A stretch of DNA of 64,000 nt from Arsenicitalea aurantiaca. Lineage in GTDB: Bacteria; Pseudomonadota; Alphaproteobacteria; Rhizobiales; Devosiaceae. Of the stretch, positions 52,935 through 63,959 are shown piece after piece (position 1 is the stretch's first letter; the number at the start of each line of letters is the position of its first letter). The DNA is taken from contig NZ_RZNJ01000003.1 in the NCBI RefSeq assembly GCF_003994485.1, positions 186,525 to 250,524 of the forward strand, written 5' to 3'. The translations under genes and the position numbers were made by a program. The notes under the pieces were generated by a model. The model did not search any database. It was not told the origin of the DNA and worked only from the letters and a program-made list of their open reading frames with translations.

Positions 52935-54086
52935 ATGGCACTGCACACCGCACCGTCCTTCGAAGCGCTGGAGAAGCTGGGGCAGACCCGCGACGCCGAT
53001 CTCGTATCGCGGCGCATGCTGGATCCTCAGCGCACACGGGGCCGCGGAGCACAGACCAATCGCGTGGGGCGCTTCGAACGCCACCAGCGCGATAGCTTCG
53101 ATGATGGCTGGGCCGATGAGGATCCCGAGGCGGCACAGGTCGAAACGCGCGAACATATCGAGCGCGCCAAGTCGATCATTGCGCGCAATGACAGCCCCGA
53201 CATCGGCTTTGACCGGTCGATCAATCCCTATCGTGGGTGCGAGCACGGGTGCTCATATTGCTTTGCCCGGCCGACCCATTCCTATCTGGGGCTCTCGGCA
53301 GGGCTCGATTTCGAGCGCGACATCTACGTGAAGGTGAACGCCGCCGAGCTTCTGAGGAAGGAACTGGGCGACAGGCGCTACAAGCCCCGGCCGATCGCCA
53401 TCGGCACGAACACGGACCCCTATCAGCCCCTGGAGCGCAAGCACCGGATCATGCGGCAGGTGCTGGAGGTGCTGCAGGAAACCGGTCACCCGGTTACGAT
53501 CACGACGAAGTCCGCGCTGGTGGTGCGAGACCTCGACATACTGATCGACATGGCCAGCAAGGGGCTCGTTTCGGTGGCCCTTTCGATGACGAGCATGGAC
53601 CACAAGCTCAGTCGTCGCATGGAGCCCCGCGCCTCGAGCCCGGAAAAGCGGCTCGAAGCGATCCGCCTGCTCTCGGAAGCGGGCGTCCCCACTGCGGTGC
53701 TGGCTGCCCCGATGATTCCGGCCATCAACGACATGGAGCTCGAGCGCATCCTCGATGCGGCCGCGGCACAGGGCGCCAGGGCGGCGAGCATGATCCTGCT
53801 TCGGCTTCCAGGAGAGGTGCGCGACGTCTTCCGCGAATGGCTGCTGCGGTATTTTCCCGACCGGATGCGGCACGTGATGAGCCTTGTCCGCGATACGCGT
53901 GGCGGCAATGATAATGACCCGCGCTATGGTTCGCGGATGCGGGGGGAAGGGCCTTATGCGATCCTGCTGCGGCAACGCTTTGAGCTGGCGCGCGATCGCC
54001 ATGGCCTCGGGGCAAAGCTCCCGCCGCTGCGGACGGACCTTTTCGTGCCGCCCGCGCCCGAGCGTCGGCAGATGGAACTGTTCTGA
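52935..54086 (+). CDS. PA0069-type radical SAM protein (spore-photoproduct-lyase-like)
   Basis: A 383-residue radical SAM enzyme. The 4Fe-4S/SAM site is NPYRGCEHGCSYCFARPTHS (CxxxCxxC). Further blocks IGTNTDPYQPLERK and SALVVRDLDILIDMASKG match the PA0069/COG1533 group related to spore photoproduct lyase. A disordered basic N-terminus (about 1-60) precedes the barrel. Proposed roles include DNA repair, but none is proven. The gene opens a run to the GFA gene, rnhB and ccrM. Confidence 0.85.
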   Translation: MALHTAPSFEALEKLGQTRDADLVSRRMLDPQRTRGRGAQTNRVGRFERHQRDSFDDGWADEDPEAAQVETREHIERAKSIIARNDSPDIGFDRSINPYRGCEHGCSYCFARPTHSYLGLSAGLDFERDIYVKVNAAELLRKELGDRRYKPRPIAIGTNTDPYQPLERKHRIMRQVLEVLQETGHPVTITTKSALVVRDLDILIDMASKGLVSVALSMTSMDHKLSRRMEPRASSPEKRLEAIRLLSEAGVPTAVLAAPMIPAINDMELERILDAAAAQGARAASMILLRLPGEVRDVFREWLLRYFPDRMRHVMSLVRDTRGGNDNDPRYGSRMRGEGPYAILLRQRFELARDRHGLGAKLPPLRTDLFVPPAPERRQMELF

Positions 54087-54095
54087 GGTCCGAGA

Positions 54096-54458
54096 ATGAC
54101 GCTTCATGCCTCCTGTCACTGCGGCGCCGTGCAGATAACCGTTACGCGGCCGCCGTCCTCGGTCACATCGTGCAATTGCAGCTTCTGCTCGAAACGCGGT
54201 GCCCTCTGGGCCTATTATCCACCAGCGGAGGTGGTGGTGAGCCGCGAAGATGCAAAGTCGGTCTATGCACCCCGGGTCGTCAATCAGCATCATTTCTGCA
54301 CCCGCTGCGGATGCACGACCTACAGCATCACGCCGGACTGGTCCGTCGGCACACCGGGAGACGGCGACACACGGATTGCCGTTAATGCGCGGCTCTTCGA
54401 CGATTTCGATCTGGAGGCGGTTCGGGTCAAGCATCTCGACGGCAGGACCGGCTGGTAG
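54096..54458 (+). CDS. GFA / CENP-V-fold zinc protein
   Basis: A 120-residue glutathione-dependent formaldehyde-activating enzyme family protein. Zinc cysteines: [23 protein letters not shown] and [12 protein letters not shown], the full family pattern. The name overstates the function; most members are uncharacterised zinc proteins. It lies 9 bases after the radical SAM gene. Confidence 0.88.
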   Translation: MTLHASCHCGAVQITVTRPPSSVTSCNCSFCSKRGALWAYYPPAEVVVSREDAKSVYAPRVVNQHHFCTRCGCTTYSITPDWSVGTPGDGDTRIAVNARLFDDFDLEAVRVKHLDGRTGW

Positions 54459-54504
54459 CGCGCCCAAGCATTGCCAAGCGCCGTTGCTTTTGCATGCTTG
54501 GGGC

Positions 54505-55154
54505 ATGGCTCGCGAATCACGCAATCATCCCGACCCGGCGCCGGATTTTACCTTCGAAACCGCTGCAATTGCAGCGGGACGGCTCGTTGTTGCCGGGGTC
54601 GACGAGGCCGGGCGCGGCCCCCTTGCCGGACCGGTCGTCACCGCTGCGGTCATCCTTGATCCCGGTCGGATACCGCAGGGACTGAACGACTCCAAGAAGC
54701 TGACTGCGGAGCGTCGCGAAGAGCTTCATGCGATCATTCTCGCAACGGCCGAAGTGGCCGTGGCGATCGCCCCGCCATCGGTGATCGCCCTACGCAATAT
54801 CCGCGGCGCAACGCTCTGGGCAATGCGCCAGGCGGTCCTCGGTCTTTGCCGGCAGCCGGCACACGTGCTCGTCGACGGTCGCGACGTGCCGCCCGGCCTG
54901 CCCTGCCCGGCCGAGGCCGTCATCGGAGGGGACGGCATCTCGGTCTCGATTGCGGCAGCCTCGATCGTCGCCAAGGTCACACGCGACAGGATGTGCCAGA
55001 TCATGGATTGCGACGAGCCCCTGTTCGGCTTTCACGGCCACAAGGGCTACGGCACGCCCGAACACCTGAGCGCGCTTTTTGCCAACGGTCCAGGCCGGCA
55101 CCACCGGCTGGCCTTCGCGCCCTGCGCCGAGGCCCTGCGCCTGCGCGCCAGCGC

Positions 55155-55158
<4 letters not shown>
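54505..55158 (+). CDS. rnhB: Ribonuclease HII
   Basis: Removes ribonucleotides from DNA and RNA-DNA hybrids. 217 residues. Acidic catalytic residues: [15 protein letters not shown] (Asp-Glu), [10 protein letters not shown] (Asp), and [21 protein letters not shown]. The ATG at 54505 precedes a 26-residue extension. Its stop codon lies within the CtrA-like element of ccrM. rnhB next to ccrM is typical for Hyphomicrobiales. Confidence 0.93.
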
Positions 55159-56377
<1,219 letters not shown>

Positions 56378-56381
56378 TCGG

Positions 56382-57446
56382 CTAGAGCCCGATCGCGAGC
56401 ACCTTGCGGAAGACGCTCGGAAGCGCTTCGCTGTCGAGTTCGGCCCGGTTCACCCACCACCCCTCCGCGAGTGCCGCAGGGTCGGTAGCGGTTGCCGACC
56501 ACACTTCGAGTTCGAGCCGGAAATGGGTGAAGACGTGGACGATCTGTCCACGATGCCGCCACGAGGCCGGGAAGGGATAGTCTGGTTCCCCCGGCTGCCC
56601 CTCCCATTGACCGGTAGGCGTCTCGGTCATCTTGGCAAGCAGGCCCTTGTCCGCGCGCGCCCGGAGATAGACGTCGCCCGTCTCGTCGAGGATCACATAG
56701 GCGTGGCCGTAGCGCGTTGGGCGCTCGGGCTTGGGTGCGCGAACCGGAAAGGCAAGCGGATTGCCCGTTCGCGTGCCTGCGCATCCCGATTGAAGCGGGC
56801 AGAGCATGCAGAGCGCCTTTTTCGGGGCGCAGATGGTGGCGCCCAGATCCATCAGGGCCTGCGCAAAATCGCCGGATCGGCTCGGTACTGCAGCTTGCAC
56901 CTGCGCTCGAATGAGGTCCTTGGCCTCGCGCACCGGCACCGGAAGGGCAAGGTAGCGCGCGAGCAGGCGCTCGACATTGCCATCGACGACCGCAATCGGC
57001 TCGTCCTCGGCTATGGCGGCAATCGCAGCGCTCGTATAGGCGCCTATTCCAGGGAGGCTCGCGAGCACTGCGGCCGTTTGAGGAAATCGACCGCCATGCC
57101 GGGCGACCACCGCTTCGGCGCAGGCATGGAGGTTCCTGGCCCGGGCGTAGTAGCCAAGCCCCGCCCACTCCACGAGAACCGCATCGAGCGGGGCGGAGGC
57201 CAGATCCTCAACGGTTGGCCAGAGTGTTGTAAAACGCTCGTAGTAACGGATGACCGCGGCGATCGTCGTCTGCTGCAGCATCACTTCGGAAAGCCAGATG
57301 CGGTAGGGATCGGGCGCCACGCCCCGTGCCCGATCGCGCGGCGGCACCCGCCATGGCAGCGCGCGTGCGTGACGATCGTACCAGGCGAGCACTGCCGAGG
57401 CGTCGAGCGGCACGGGGCTGTTTTGAATCGGGGCGGGATCGGTCAT
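56382..57446 (-). CDS. mutY: A/G-specific adenine glycosylase
   Basis: Removes adenine opposite 8-oxoguanine. 354 residues. Catalytic Glu54 in LSEVMLQQTT, HhH LPGIGAYTSAAIAAIA with the catalytic Asp in VVDGNVERLLAR, and the Fe-S loop C-x6-C-x2-C-x5-C (ICAPKKALCMLCPLQSGC). A C-terminal Nudix-like 8-oxoG recognition domain (GHAYVILDETGDVYL) is present. The start at 57446 (MTDPAPIQNS) avoids the divergent DUF721 gene. Confidence 0.95.
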   Translation of the reverse strand: MTDPAPIQNSPVPLDASAVLAWYDRHARALPWRVPPRDRARGVAPDPYRIWLSEVMLQQTTIAAVIRYYERFTTLWPTVEDLASAPLDAVLVEWAGLGYYARARNLHACAEAVVARHGGRFPQTAAVLASLPGIGAYTSAAIAAIAEDEPIAVVDGNVERLLARYLALPVPVREAKDLIRAQVQAAVPSRSGDFAQALMDLGATICAPKKALCMLCPLQSGCAGTRTGNPLAFPVRAPKPERPTRYGHAYVILDETGDVYLRARADKGLLAKMTETPTGQWEGQPGEPDYPFPASWRHRGQIVHVFTHFRLELEVWSATATDPAALAEGWWVNRAELDSEALPSVFRKVLAIGL

Positions 57447-57509
57447 TATGGCGCCAGATGAACCGAGCGGCCTTCTCCTGGCAAGCGTTCGGTCGAGGAT
57501 GCCGACAAC

Positions 57510-58019
57510 ATGCCCATCAAGCAGAGCAAGGACGCCCCCAAGCGGCTCAATCGTACCGTGCCACTCGGGGATGCGATGGGGCGACTGCTCGAGCCGGCGT
57601 TCAGGAAACGCGGCTTTGCCAGTCGGGACATCGTCACCCATTGGCCGAGCATCGCCCCCTCGCCCTACGACCGCGTTGCCATGCCCGACAGGCTGGCCTG
57701 GCCGCGGGGGGAAAAGCGGGCCGAGGGCGCTACGCTCTATCTTCGCGCGCTGCCCGGCCATGGCACCGCGATCGCCCATGATGGCCCGCGGATCGCCGCC
57801 TCGGTAAACCGGTATTTCGGCTATGTGCTCGTCGCGCAGGTGCGGCTCTCGGCAGAGCCGTTCACGCCCCATTCAGCGGCGAAAGCCCAGAGTGTCGATG
57901 AGATCGACGCCTCACAAAGGCGTCACATCGAGGACAGCGTACAGGACGTAGAGGATGAGGGCCTGCGCGAAGCGCTCAAGGGGCTTGGCGAGGCGCTCAT
58001 GAAGCGGCGCAGGAAATAG
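57510..58019 (+). CDS. DUF721 / DciA-like protein
   Basis: A 169-residue protein with the DUF721 domain in its N-terminal two thirds (AMGRLLEPAFRKRGFASRDI, HWPSIAP, LYLRALPGHGTAIAHDGPRI, RYFGYVLVAQVRL). DciA, a DUF721 protein, helps load the replicative DnaB helicase in bacteria lacking DnaC. The C-terminal part is acidic then basic (ending KRRRK). Divergent from mutY, upstream of dsbA-like and smc, the usual order. Confidence 0.82.
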   Translation: MPIKQSKDAPKRLNRTVPLGDAMGRLLEPAFRKRGFASRDIVTHWPSIAPSPYDRVAMPDRLAWPRGEKRAEGATLYLRALPGHGTAIAHDGPRIAASVNRYFGYVLVAQVRLSAEPFTPHSAAKAQSVDEIDASQRRHIEDSVQDVEDEGLREALKGLGEALMKRRRK

Positions 58020-58107
58020 AGTGTTCACCCGCTCTTGAAGCTCCGGCCCCCTTGTCGCCAGAATGGCTCTGTGTAGTGTGCGCCACAGAAAAACTGGAGA
58101 AAAGCAA

Positions 58108-58743
58108 GTGAAGATCACACGCCGCGACACGCTGGTGCTTGGCGCCGCCGCATCGGCCCTCAGCCTCACCGGAATTGGCGCCGCCCAGGCTCAGTCGGTC
58201 GATGTGGCTCAGCTCATGTCCCCCGAGGGGCTCCCCGACCGCGTGCTGGGCGATCCCGACGCACCGGTGACCGTCATCGAGTATGCCTCCCCCACCTGCC
58301 CTCACTGCGCGACCTTCCACAATCAGGTCTATCCCGCATTCAAGGAGCGATATGTCGATACCGGCCAGGTGCAGTTCATCCTGCGGCCCTTCGTGCGAAA
58401 CGTCCTCGACGCCGTCGTCTTCATGCTTGCAGAGGCAGCCGGTGACGAAATGTACCACGAGGTCATCGACACCTATTTCCGGACCCAGAACGAATGGGCG
58501 ATGTCGGACGCGCCGCGCGACGCGCTTCAGGCCATCGCGCTGCAGCTTGGATTTACCGAGGAAAGCTTCGAGGCTGCCTTGACGAATCAGGACCTGTTCG
58601 CCGGGATGGAACAGATGCGCGACCAGGCGCTGAACGATTTCAACGTGACCGGCACGCCGACCTTCTATGTCAACGGCACGCAGCTGACCGGAGACCAGAC
58701 GCTTGAGGAATTGTCGGCAGCGATCGACCCCCTGCTCGGCTAG
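58108..58743 (+). CDS. DsbA-family thiol-disulfide oxidoreductase
   Basis: A 211-residue periplasmic thioredoxin-fold protein. The start is a GTG at 58108 with GGAG upstream. The leader KITRRDTLVLGAAASALSL has a twin Arg, followed by AQAQS cleavage, so Tat or Sec export is possible. Active site CPHC in ASPTCPHCATFH, cis-Pro in TGTPTFYVNG. DsbA with this thioredoxin_4 layout lies just before smc in Hyphomicrobiales. Confidence 0.9.
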   Translation: MKITRRDTLVLGAAASALSLTGIGAAQAQSVDVAQLMSPEGLPDRVLGDPDAPVTVIEYASPTCPHCATFHNQVYPAFKERYVDTGQVQFILRPFVRNVLDAVVFMLAEAAGDEMYHEVIDTYFRTQNEWAMSDAPRDALQAIALQLGFTEESFEAALTNQDLFAGMEQMRDQALNDFNVTGTPTFYVNGTQLTGDQTLEELSAAIDPLLG

Positions 58744-58770
58744 TCCGCACGCCAGTTCGCGAGGCGCGTG

Positions 58771-61700
58771 GTGAAGTTCACGCGCCTCAAGCTCCACGGC
58801 TTCAAATCCTTCTGCGACCAGACCGAGCTGCATCTCGAGCCCGGCCTGAGCGGCGTCGTCGGTCCCAATGGCTGCGGCAAGTCCAACCTCGTCGAAGCCA
58901 TGCGCTGGGTGATGGGCGAAAGCTCGTATAAAGCCATGCGCGCCTCGGGCATGGATGACGTCATCTTTTCGGGTTCGGGCAACCGTCCGGGACGGAATTC
59001 GGCGGAAGTGACGCTGGTCCTCGACAATTCGGACCGTACTGCTCCGGCTAATCTCAACTCAGCCGATGTCCTCGAAATCACCCGTCGCATCGAACGGGAG
59101 TCGGGGTCGGTCTATCGTGTCAACGGCAAGGAAGTCCGCGCCCGCGACGTGCAGCTGCTCTTTGCGGATGCCTCGACCGGCGCCCACTCCCCTGCGCTCG
59201 TGCGACAGGGACAGATCGGCGAGCTGATCGCTGCCAAACCCACGCAGCGACGCGCGCTGCTGGAGGAGGCCGCGGGCATTTCCGGCCTCCACTCGCGCCG
59301 GCACGAGGCCGAATTGCGCCTTCGGGCGGCCGAACAGAACCTCGAACGCGTCGACGACGTGATCGCCCAGGTCGAGACCCAGCTCGAGGCGCTGAAGCGC
59401 CAGGCCCGCCTCGCGGTGCGCTATCGCAGCCTTTCGGGCGACATTCGACGTGCCGAAGCGACCCTCTTTCATATCCGCTGGGTCGCGGCACGGTTCGCCG
59501 AGAAGGAGGCGGAGGCCGAACAGGGCCGGCTCGTCGGCCAGCTCGCCGAAGCGACCCATTTGGAACTCGAGGCGCAGAAGATCGTCTTTCTCGCCGAGAA
59601 GGCGCTCCAGCCCCTGCGTGACGACGAGGCCGCCCGCGGGGCGGCACTGCAGCGCCTCACAATACTCGCCGAGCAACTCGCAGAAGACATAAGGCGCACC
59701 GAAGCGCGCCGACGCGAGCTGGCCGATCGATTGCGCCAGGCAGAGGCGGATGCAGCGCGCGAGAGCGTGCTGCTGGGGGAAAGCGATGAGGCGCTGAAGG
59801 CCCTCGCCGAGGAAAAGGCCCGGCTGGAAGCCGAGGCGGAAGGCGAAGTTGCTGCCATTGCCGCAGCGCAGAAAACGTCCGCGCGAGCCGGCGCTGCGGT
59901 GGCCGAAGCGGACGCCGAGGCGCGCCGGGCGAGCGAAGCCCTCGCCCAGTTGCGCGCCTTGAAGGCACAGGCGCGTCGCATGGCGGACGATGCGGCCCAG
60001 CGGGCGCGGCGCATTGAGGATCAACTGGCCGCGACCGAGCGCGATAGCGCGGTATTGAGCCAACGCCTGGAGGCGGACGAAAGCATCGCAGAAAAGCGGG
60101 CCGCACTCGAAGCGGCCCAGGCGCTTGCGGCAGCAGAGGAAGGCGCCACGCTTGCCGCCGAGGAGGCCACGCGCGAGGCCGAAGCGGGCCTCGAGGCGCT
60201 TCGCCCGCAATTGCAGGGAGCAGAAGCCGCGCTCAACCGGCTCGAGAGCGAAGCCGCCACGCTGCAGCGCATGGTACAGATGAGCGCAACGGGCCGCTCC
60301 GCCCCAATCGTCGACATGCTGAAGGTCGAACCGGGTTTCGAGACTGCGCTCGGGGCGGCGCTTGGCGACGATCTCGAGGCCGCGACAGAGCCGTCGGCTC
60401 CCCTGCGCTGGACCGAGGCGCCCCCCGATCCGGCAGATCCCCCGCTGCCCCCCGGCGTGACGCCATTGGCCGACTACGTTTCGGGCACGCATCTGCTCGC
60501 GCGCCGACTTGCCCAGATCGGTCTCGTCGAGCGCTCGCGCGGGGCCGAACTCATGGGCCGGCTGAAACCAGGACAGCGGCTCGTGTCCCGCGAGGGCGAC
60601 CTCTGGCGCTGGGATGGCCTCGTCGCTGCCGCCGATGCCCCGACGGCCGCTGCCGTGCGACTTGAACAGCGAAACCGGCTTGCCGAACTTGCAGACGAGA
60701 TCGATACGGCCCGGCGCACGCGCGCAGCGCTGCGGGATGATGCAAAGGATGCAACCGAAGCGCTCGATGCCGCGCGCCGCGCCGAGCGGGAGCGGCGGGA
60801 TGGGTGGCGCAATGCCCAGCGCGATATCGCAGGCGCCCAGCAGACCCTCGAAAAAGCGCAGAAGGCGCTGGGGGATCTGACCGCTCGGCAGAGCGCCCTC
60901 GCCGAGGCGCACACCCAGCTCACGCGGAGCCTCGAGGAAGCACGCGCGAGCCTCGCGACAGCAGAGGAGGGTCTTGCGGGGTCAGGCTCGGACGACGCCG
61001 CAGCCACTGAGGTCTCCCGGCGGGAAGCGACCCTCAAGGACCTACGGGCAGAGGCGGAGCAGGCACGGCTGCGTCTCGGGAGTTTCGAAGCGGCGACCCG
61101 GATGCGACGCAACCGGCTCGACCAGATCGCGCGGGACGCCGAGGGTTGGCAACGGCGCCAGGATGCGGCGAAGCGTCAGGCCGACACTCTCGCCGCCCGA
61201 ATGGCGGAGATCGCCGCGCAGCAAAAGGCTCTCGAGGAAACGCCGGAGGGCTTTGCCGGCCGGGAAGCCGCGCTAGCGCTGGAGATCGAGGCTGCGCGCC
61301 GCGCCCACAAAGACGCCAGCGATGCCTTCGCCACGGCGCAGGCCCGTCATAAGGAGGCCGATCGCGCGCAACGGCTCGCCGCGGAGAGGCTTTCAGGCGT
61401 TCGCGAGCAGCTCGGACGCATTGAAGAGCGTATCAAGGGGTTTGCCGGGCAACGCCAGCAGATCGAGCGGCAAGTGCACGAGACCCTGGGCATTCCGGCG
61501 CAGCGGACCGCAGAGGCCGCGGGGATCAAGGCGCACGAAGCGCTGCCCCAGGAGGGTCCGGTCGAGCAGAAACTCGAGAGGCTGAAGGCTGAGCGCGAGC
61601 GCCTGGGCGGGGTCAACCTCAATGCCGAGCGGGAATCCGAGGAGGTTCGGGAAACACTCGAAACCATGACGCGGGACCGTGACGATCTCATCGCGGCCAT

Positions 61701-62229
61701 CGCCAAACTGCGCACGGGGATCCAGAGCCTCAACCGGGAGGGGCGGCAGCGGCTGTCCGAAGCCTTCGAGAAGGTCAACGGCCACTTTCAGACGCTGTTC
61801 ACCTCGCTTTTCGGCGGCGGGACGGCCGAATTGCGCTTCGTCGAAAGCGAGGACCCGCTTGAGGCGGGGCTCGAAATCTTCGCTCGACCGCCGGGCAAGA
61901 AGCCCTCGACGATGACCCTGCTGTCGGGCGGAGAGCAGGCGCTGACGGCGATGAGCCTGATCTTTGCGGTCTTCCTCACCAATCCCGCACCGATCTGCGT
62001 GCTCGACGAGGTCGATGCTCCGCTCGACGATGCCAATGTCGAACGGTTCTGCAACCTGCTCGATTCGATGCGGACGAGAACCGAGACGCGATTCCTCGTC
62101 ATCACCCACAATCCGATCACGATGAGCCGCCTCGATCGACTTTTCGGGGTGACGATGGCCGAACGCGGCGTCAGCCAGCTCGTATCGGTGGACCTGAAGG
62201 GTGCGGAATCCTTCCTCGAGGCCGTCTGA
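58771..62229 (+). CDS. smc: Chromosome segregation protein SMC
   Basis: The 1152-residue ATPase arm of the SMC-ScpAB condensin. N-terminal Walker A VVGPNGCGKSNLVEAMRWVM; long coiled coils (about 165-500 and 665-1000); a hinge around 500-660; the C-terminal signature LLSGGEQALTAMSL and Walker B ICVLDEVDAPLDDANV. I place the start at the second of two adjacent GTGs (58771, spacing 6 from GAGG); the first, 58768, is possible. scpA/scpB are not here. Confidence 0.96.
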   Translation: MKFTRLKLHGFKSFCDQTELHLEPGLSGVVGPNGCGKSNLVEAMRWVMGESSYKAMRASGMDDVIFSGSGNRPGRNSAEVTLVLDNSDRTAPANLNSADVLEITRRIERESGSVYRVNGKEVRARDVQLLFADASTGAHSPALVRQGQIGELIAAKPTQRRALLEEAAGISGLHSRRHEAELRLRAAEQNLERVDDVIAQVETQLEALKRQARLAVRYRSLSGDIRRAEATLFHIRWVAARFAEKEAEAEQGRLVGQLAEATHLELEAQKIVFLAEKALQPLRDDEAARGAALQRLTILAEQLAEDIRRTEARRRELADRLRQAEADAARESVLLGESDEALKALAEEKARLEAEAEGEVAAIAAAQKTSARAGAAVAEADAEARRASEALAQLRALKAQARRMADDAAQRARRIEDQLAATERDSAVLSQRLEADESIAEKRAALEAAQALAAAEEGATLAAEEATREAEAGLEALRPQLQGAEAALNRLESEAATLQRMVQMSATGRSAPIVDMLKVEPGFETALGAALGDDLEAATEPSAPLRWTEAPPDPADPPLPPGVTPLADYVSGTHLLARRLAQIGLVERSRGAELMGRLKPGQRLVSREGDLWRWDGLVAAADAPTAAAVRLEQRNRLAELADEIDTARRTRAALRDDAKDATEALDAARRAERERRDGWRNAQRDIAGAQQTLEKAQKALGDLTARQSALAEAHTQLTRSLEEARASLATAEEGLAGSGSDDAAATEVSRREATLKDLRAEAEQARLRLGSFEAATRMRRNRLDQIARDAEGWQRRQDAAKRQADTLAARMAEIAAQQKALEETPEGFAGREAALALEIEAARRAHKDASDAFATAQARHKEADRAQRLAAERLSGVREQLGRIEERIKGFAGQRQQIERQVHETLGIPAQRTAEAAGIKAHEALPQEGPVEQKLERLKAERERLGGVNLNAERESEEVRETLETMTRDRDDLIAAIAKLRTGIQSLNREGRQRLSEAFEKVNGHFQTLFTSLFGGGTAELRFVESEDPLEAGLEIFARPPGKKPSTMTLLSGGEQALTAMSLIFAVFLTNPAPICVLDEVDAPLDDANVERFCNLLDSMRTRTETRFLVITHNPITMSRLDRLFGVTMAERGVSQLVSVDLKGAESFLEAV

Positions 62230-62409
62230 GCGGGGGACATTCGGCCCGGACAAGGTGCCGCACCATGCCTCACGGGCCTAAACATATTTGGTTTCAGTCA
62301 CTTAGACCACAATTGCGGTTCTTGACACCATAGTATCGCCTCACTATGTTGCGCGCGACTTAGCAGGCAGGCCCACTATGGTGCCGGGCCGGACGACACG
62401 GCGGACGCC
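62230..62409. other. Intergenic region between smc and atpI
   Basis: A 180-base AT-richer gap without a gene. It contains a loosely paired GGCCCG/CGGGCC region after smc (no clear U-tract) and the strong atp promoter (listed separately). Confidence 0.5.
62322..62350 (+). promoter_or_regulatory. Sigma-70 promoter of the Fo operon
   Basis: TTGACA (62322-62327), exactly 17 bases, TATGTT (62345-62350): an almost ideal housekeeping promoter, 60 bases upstream of atpI. It explains constitutive high expression of the Fo genes and separates them from smc. Confidence 0.75.
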
Positions 62410-62796
62410 ATGGCAGAACCGCATGACACGAAGCGTCCGACCGGATCGGTGAACCGCGAAACGAGCGACCTCGCTTCGCGGATCGCGGCGGCGCAACGCA
62501 GCCGCGAGGGTGCGGAAGTAGGGGGTGCTGCGGCAAGGGACATGACCGCGCTGAGCCGTGCGATACGGCTGGGTTCGGAGTTCATTGCCGCGATCCTGGT
62601 GGGCACGGGCCTCGGCTATCTTATAGATAGCCTTGTGGGCACGCGGCCTTGGGCGATGCTGGTGCTGCTCCTTCTGGGGTTTGCGGCGGGCATCGTAAAC
62701 GTCACCCGAGCGGTGGCGGAAATGAACAATGCGGCACCCGTGCCGGCACGATCGGAGCTCGCTCCGGACGACGAAGACGAAAACGACGACAAGTAG
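62410..62796 (+). CDS. atpI: ATP synthase protein I (AtpI)
   Basis: A 128-residue membrane protein that helps c-ring assembly. Two helices (about 57-76 FIAAILVGTGLGYLIDSLVG, and 82-100 AMLVLLLLGFAAGIVNV), preceded by a polar N-terminus and followed by an acidic tail (PDDEDENDD). First gene of the Fo operon, 21 bases before atpB. Confidence 0.87.
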   Translation: MAEPHDTKRPTGSVNRETSDLASRIAAAQRSREGAEVGGAAARDMTALSRAIRLGSEFIAAILVGTGLGYLIDSLVGTRPWAMLVLLLLGFAAGIVNVTRAVAEMNNAAPVPARSELAPDDEDENDDK

Positions 62797-62817
62797 TTCA
62801 GCGCAAGGGGTTGCGGC

Positions 62818-63573
62818 GTGGCCGATCCGAACACAGTAGACCCGATCCACCAGTTTGCGATCTACGATATCTTCACGCTGGGCGACACCGGCATCAGTTT
62901 TTCCAATTCCTCGCTCTTCATGGTGCTGACCGTCGGCACCATCGCGGCATGGCTCCTGCTCTCCACCGCCGGGCGGAAGATCATTCCGAACCGCGCGCAG
63001 GCCGCCTCGGAGATGCTTTACGAGTTCGTGGCCAACATGGTCAGGGGCGCCGCTGGAACCGAAGGGATGAAATTCTTCCCCTTTGTCTTCTCGCTCTTCA
63101 TGTTCGTCCTTGTTGCCAACTATTTCGGCATGGTCCCCTATTTCTTCACGGTGACCAGCCACATCATCGTCACCTTCGCGCTGGCCATGCTCGTCATGGT
63201 CGTGGTGATCGGCTATGGCTTCGCCCGGCACGGGGTCAAGTTCCTCAAGCTCTTCGTTCCGGCCGGCGTGCCTGGCTATGTGCTGCCGATCGTGGTTCCG
63301 ATCGAGGTCATCTCGTTCCTCTCCCGCCCGGTCAGCCTGTCCGTCCGTCTGTTCGGCAACATGCTGGCAGGCCACATCACCCTCAAGGTGTTTGCCGGTT
63401 TCGTCGTGACGCTGGGTTCGCTCGGCTTCCTCGGCGTGCTGGGCGCAGTGCTTCCGCTGATCATGGCGGTCGCCCTCACGGCGCTCGAATTCATGGTGTC
63501 GACCGTGCAGGCCTATGTGTTTGCCGTGCTCGCCTCGATGTATCTCAACGACGCGGTTCATCCTTCGCACTGA
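62818..63573 (+). CDS. atpB: ATP synthase Fo subunit a
   Basis: Proton-channel subunit. 251 residues, GTG start at 62818 after AAGGGG. Essential Arg in [14 protein letters not shown]; other conserved parts [19 protein letters not shown] and [17 protein letters not shown]. About five helices. Followed by a 74-base gap and atpE. Confidence 0.95.
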   Translation: MADPNTVDPIHQFAIYDIFTLGDTGISFSNSSLFMVLTVGTIAAWLLLSTAGRKIIPNRAQAASEMLYEFVANMVRGAAGTEGMKFFPFVFSLFMFVLVANYFGMVPYFFTVTSHIIVTFALAMLVMVVVIGYGFARHGVKFLKLFVPAGVPGYVLPIVVPIEVISFLSRPVSLSVRLFGNMLAGHITLKVFAGFVVTLGSLGFLGVLGAVLPLIMAVALTALEFMVSTVQAYVFAVLASMYLNDAVHPSH

Positions 63574-63647
63574 TCCGCATCCCGCAACTCTCCGGCGGCG
63601 CGTGGCCGACCGGAAAACCCTCGCTTAGCTCTCGAAAGGAAATCTAA

Positions 63648-63875
63648 ATGGAAGCTGAAGCCGCAAAGTTTCTCGGTGCAGGTATCGCCTGCTTTGGTAT
63701 GGCCGGCGCTGCCATCGGTGTGTCCAACATCTTCGGGAGCTTCCTCACCGGCGCTCTCCGCAACCCGGCTGCAGCCCAGAGCCAGTTCGGCAACCTGATC
63801 TTCGGCTTCGCCGTGACCGAAGCTCTCGGCATCTTCTCGTTCCTCGTCGCGCTGCTGCTCCTGTTCGCAGTCTGA
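63648..63875 (+). CDS. atpE: ATP synthase Fo subunit c
   Basis: Rotor ring subunit, 75 residues with two helices. RNPAAA (polar loop, contact with F1) lies between them; the proton-carrying Glu is in [20 protein letters not shown]. No sodium-type Gln/Thr signature, so a proton ring. It has its own ribosome site (GAAAGGAAATC) for high translation. Confidence 0.95.
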   Translation: MEAEAAKFLGAGIACFGMAGAAIGVSNIFGSFLTGALRNPAAAQSQFGNLIFGFAVTEALGIFSFLVALLLLFAV

Positions 63876-63897
63876 TCGAGATCAGAGACGCCCTTTC

Positions 63898-63925
63898 GCC
63901 GGCGGCCCCGCAACGGGCTGCCGGC
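63898..63925 (+). terminator. Stable hairpin after atpE
   Basis: An 11-bp stem (63898-63908 with 63915-63925, one G-U pair) and a 6-base loop 23 bases after the atpE stop codon. There is no T-tract, so it is more likely a stabilising 3' hairpin or weak attenuator than a full terminator, giving more c subunit than the downstream b subunits. Confidence 0.5.
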
Positions 63926-63959
63926 CATTCGTCCGGGCTGACCGGACCAGATTTCCGAT

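Noticed and set aside
59059-60912. A 617-codon minus-strand ORF inside smc
   Set aside because: Antisense open frame caused by high GC and the Ala/Glu/Arg-rich coiled coil of SMC; the sense gene is unambiguous.
62242-62278. GGCCCG...CGGGCC after smc as a terminator
   Set aside because: The 6-bp stem encloses a long loop and is not followed by a T-run.
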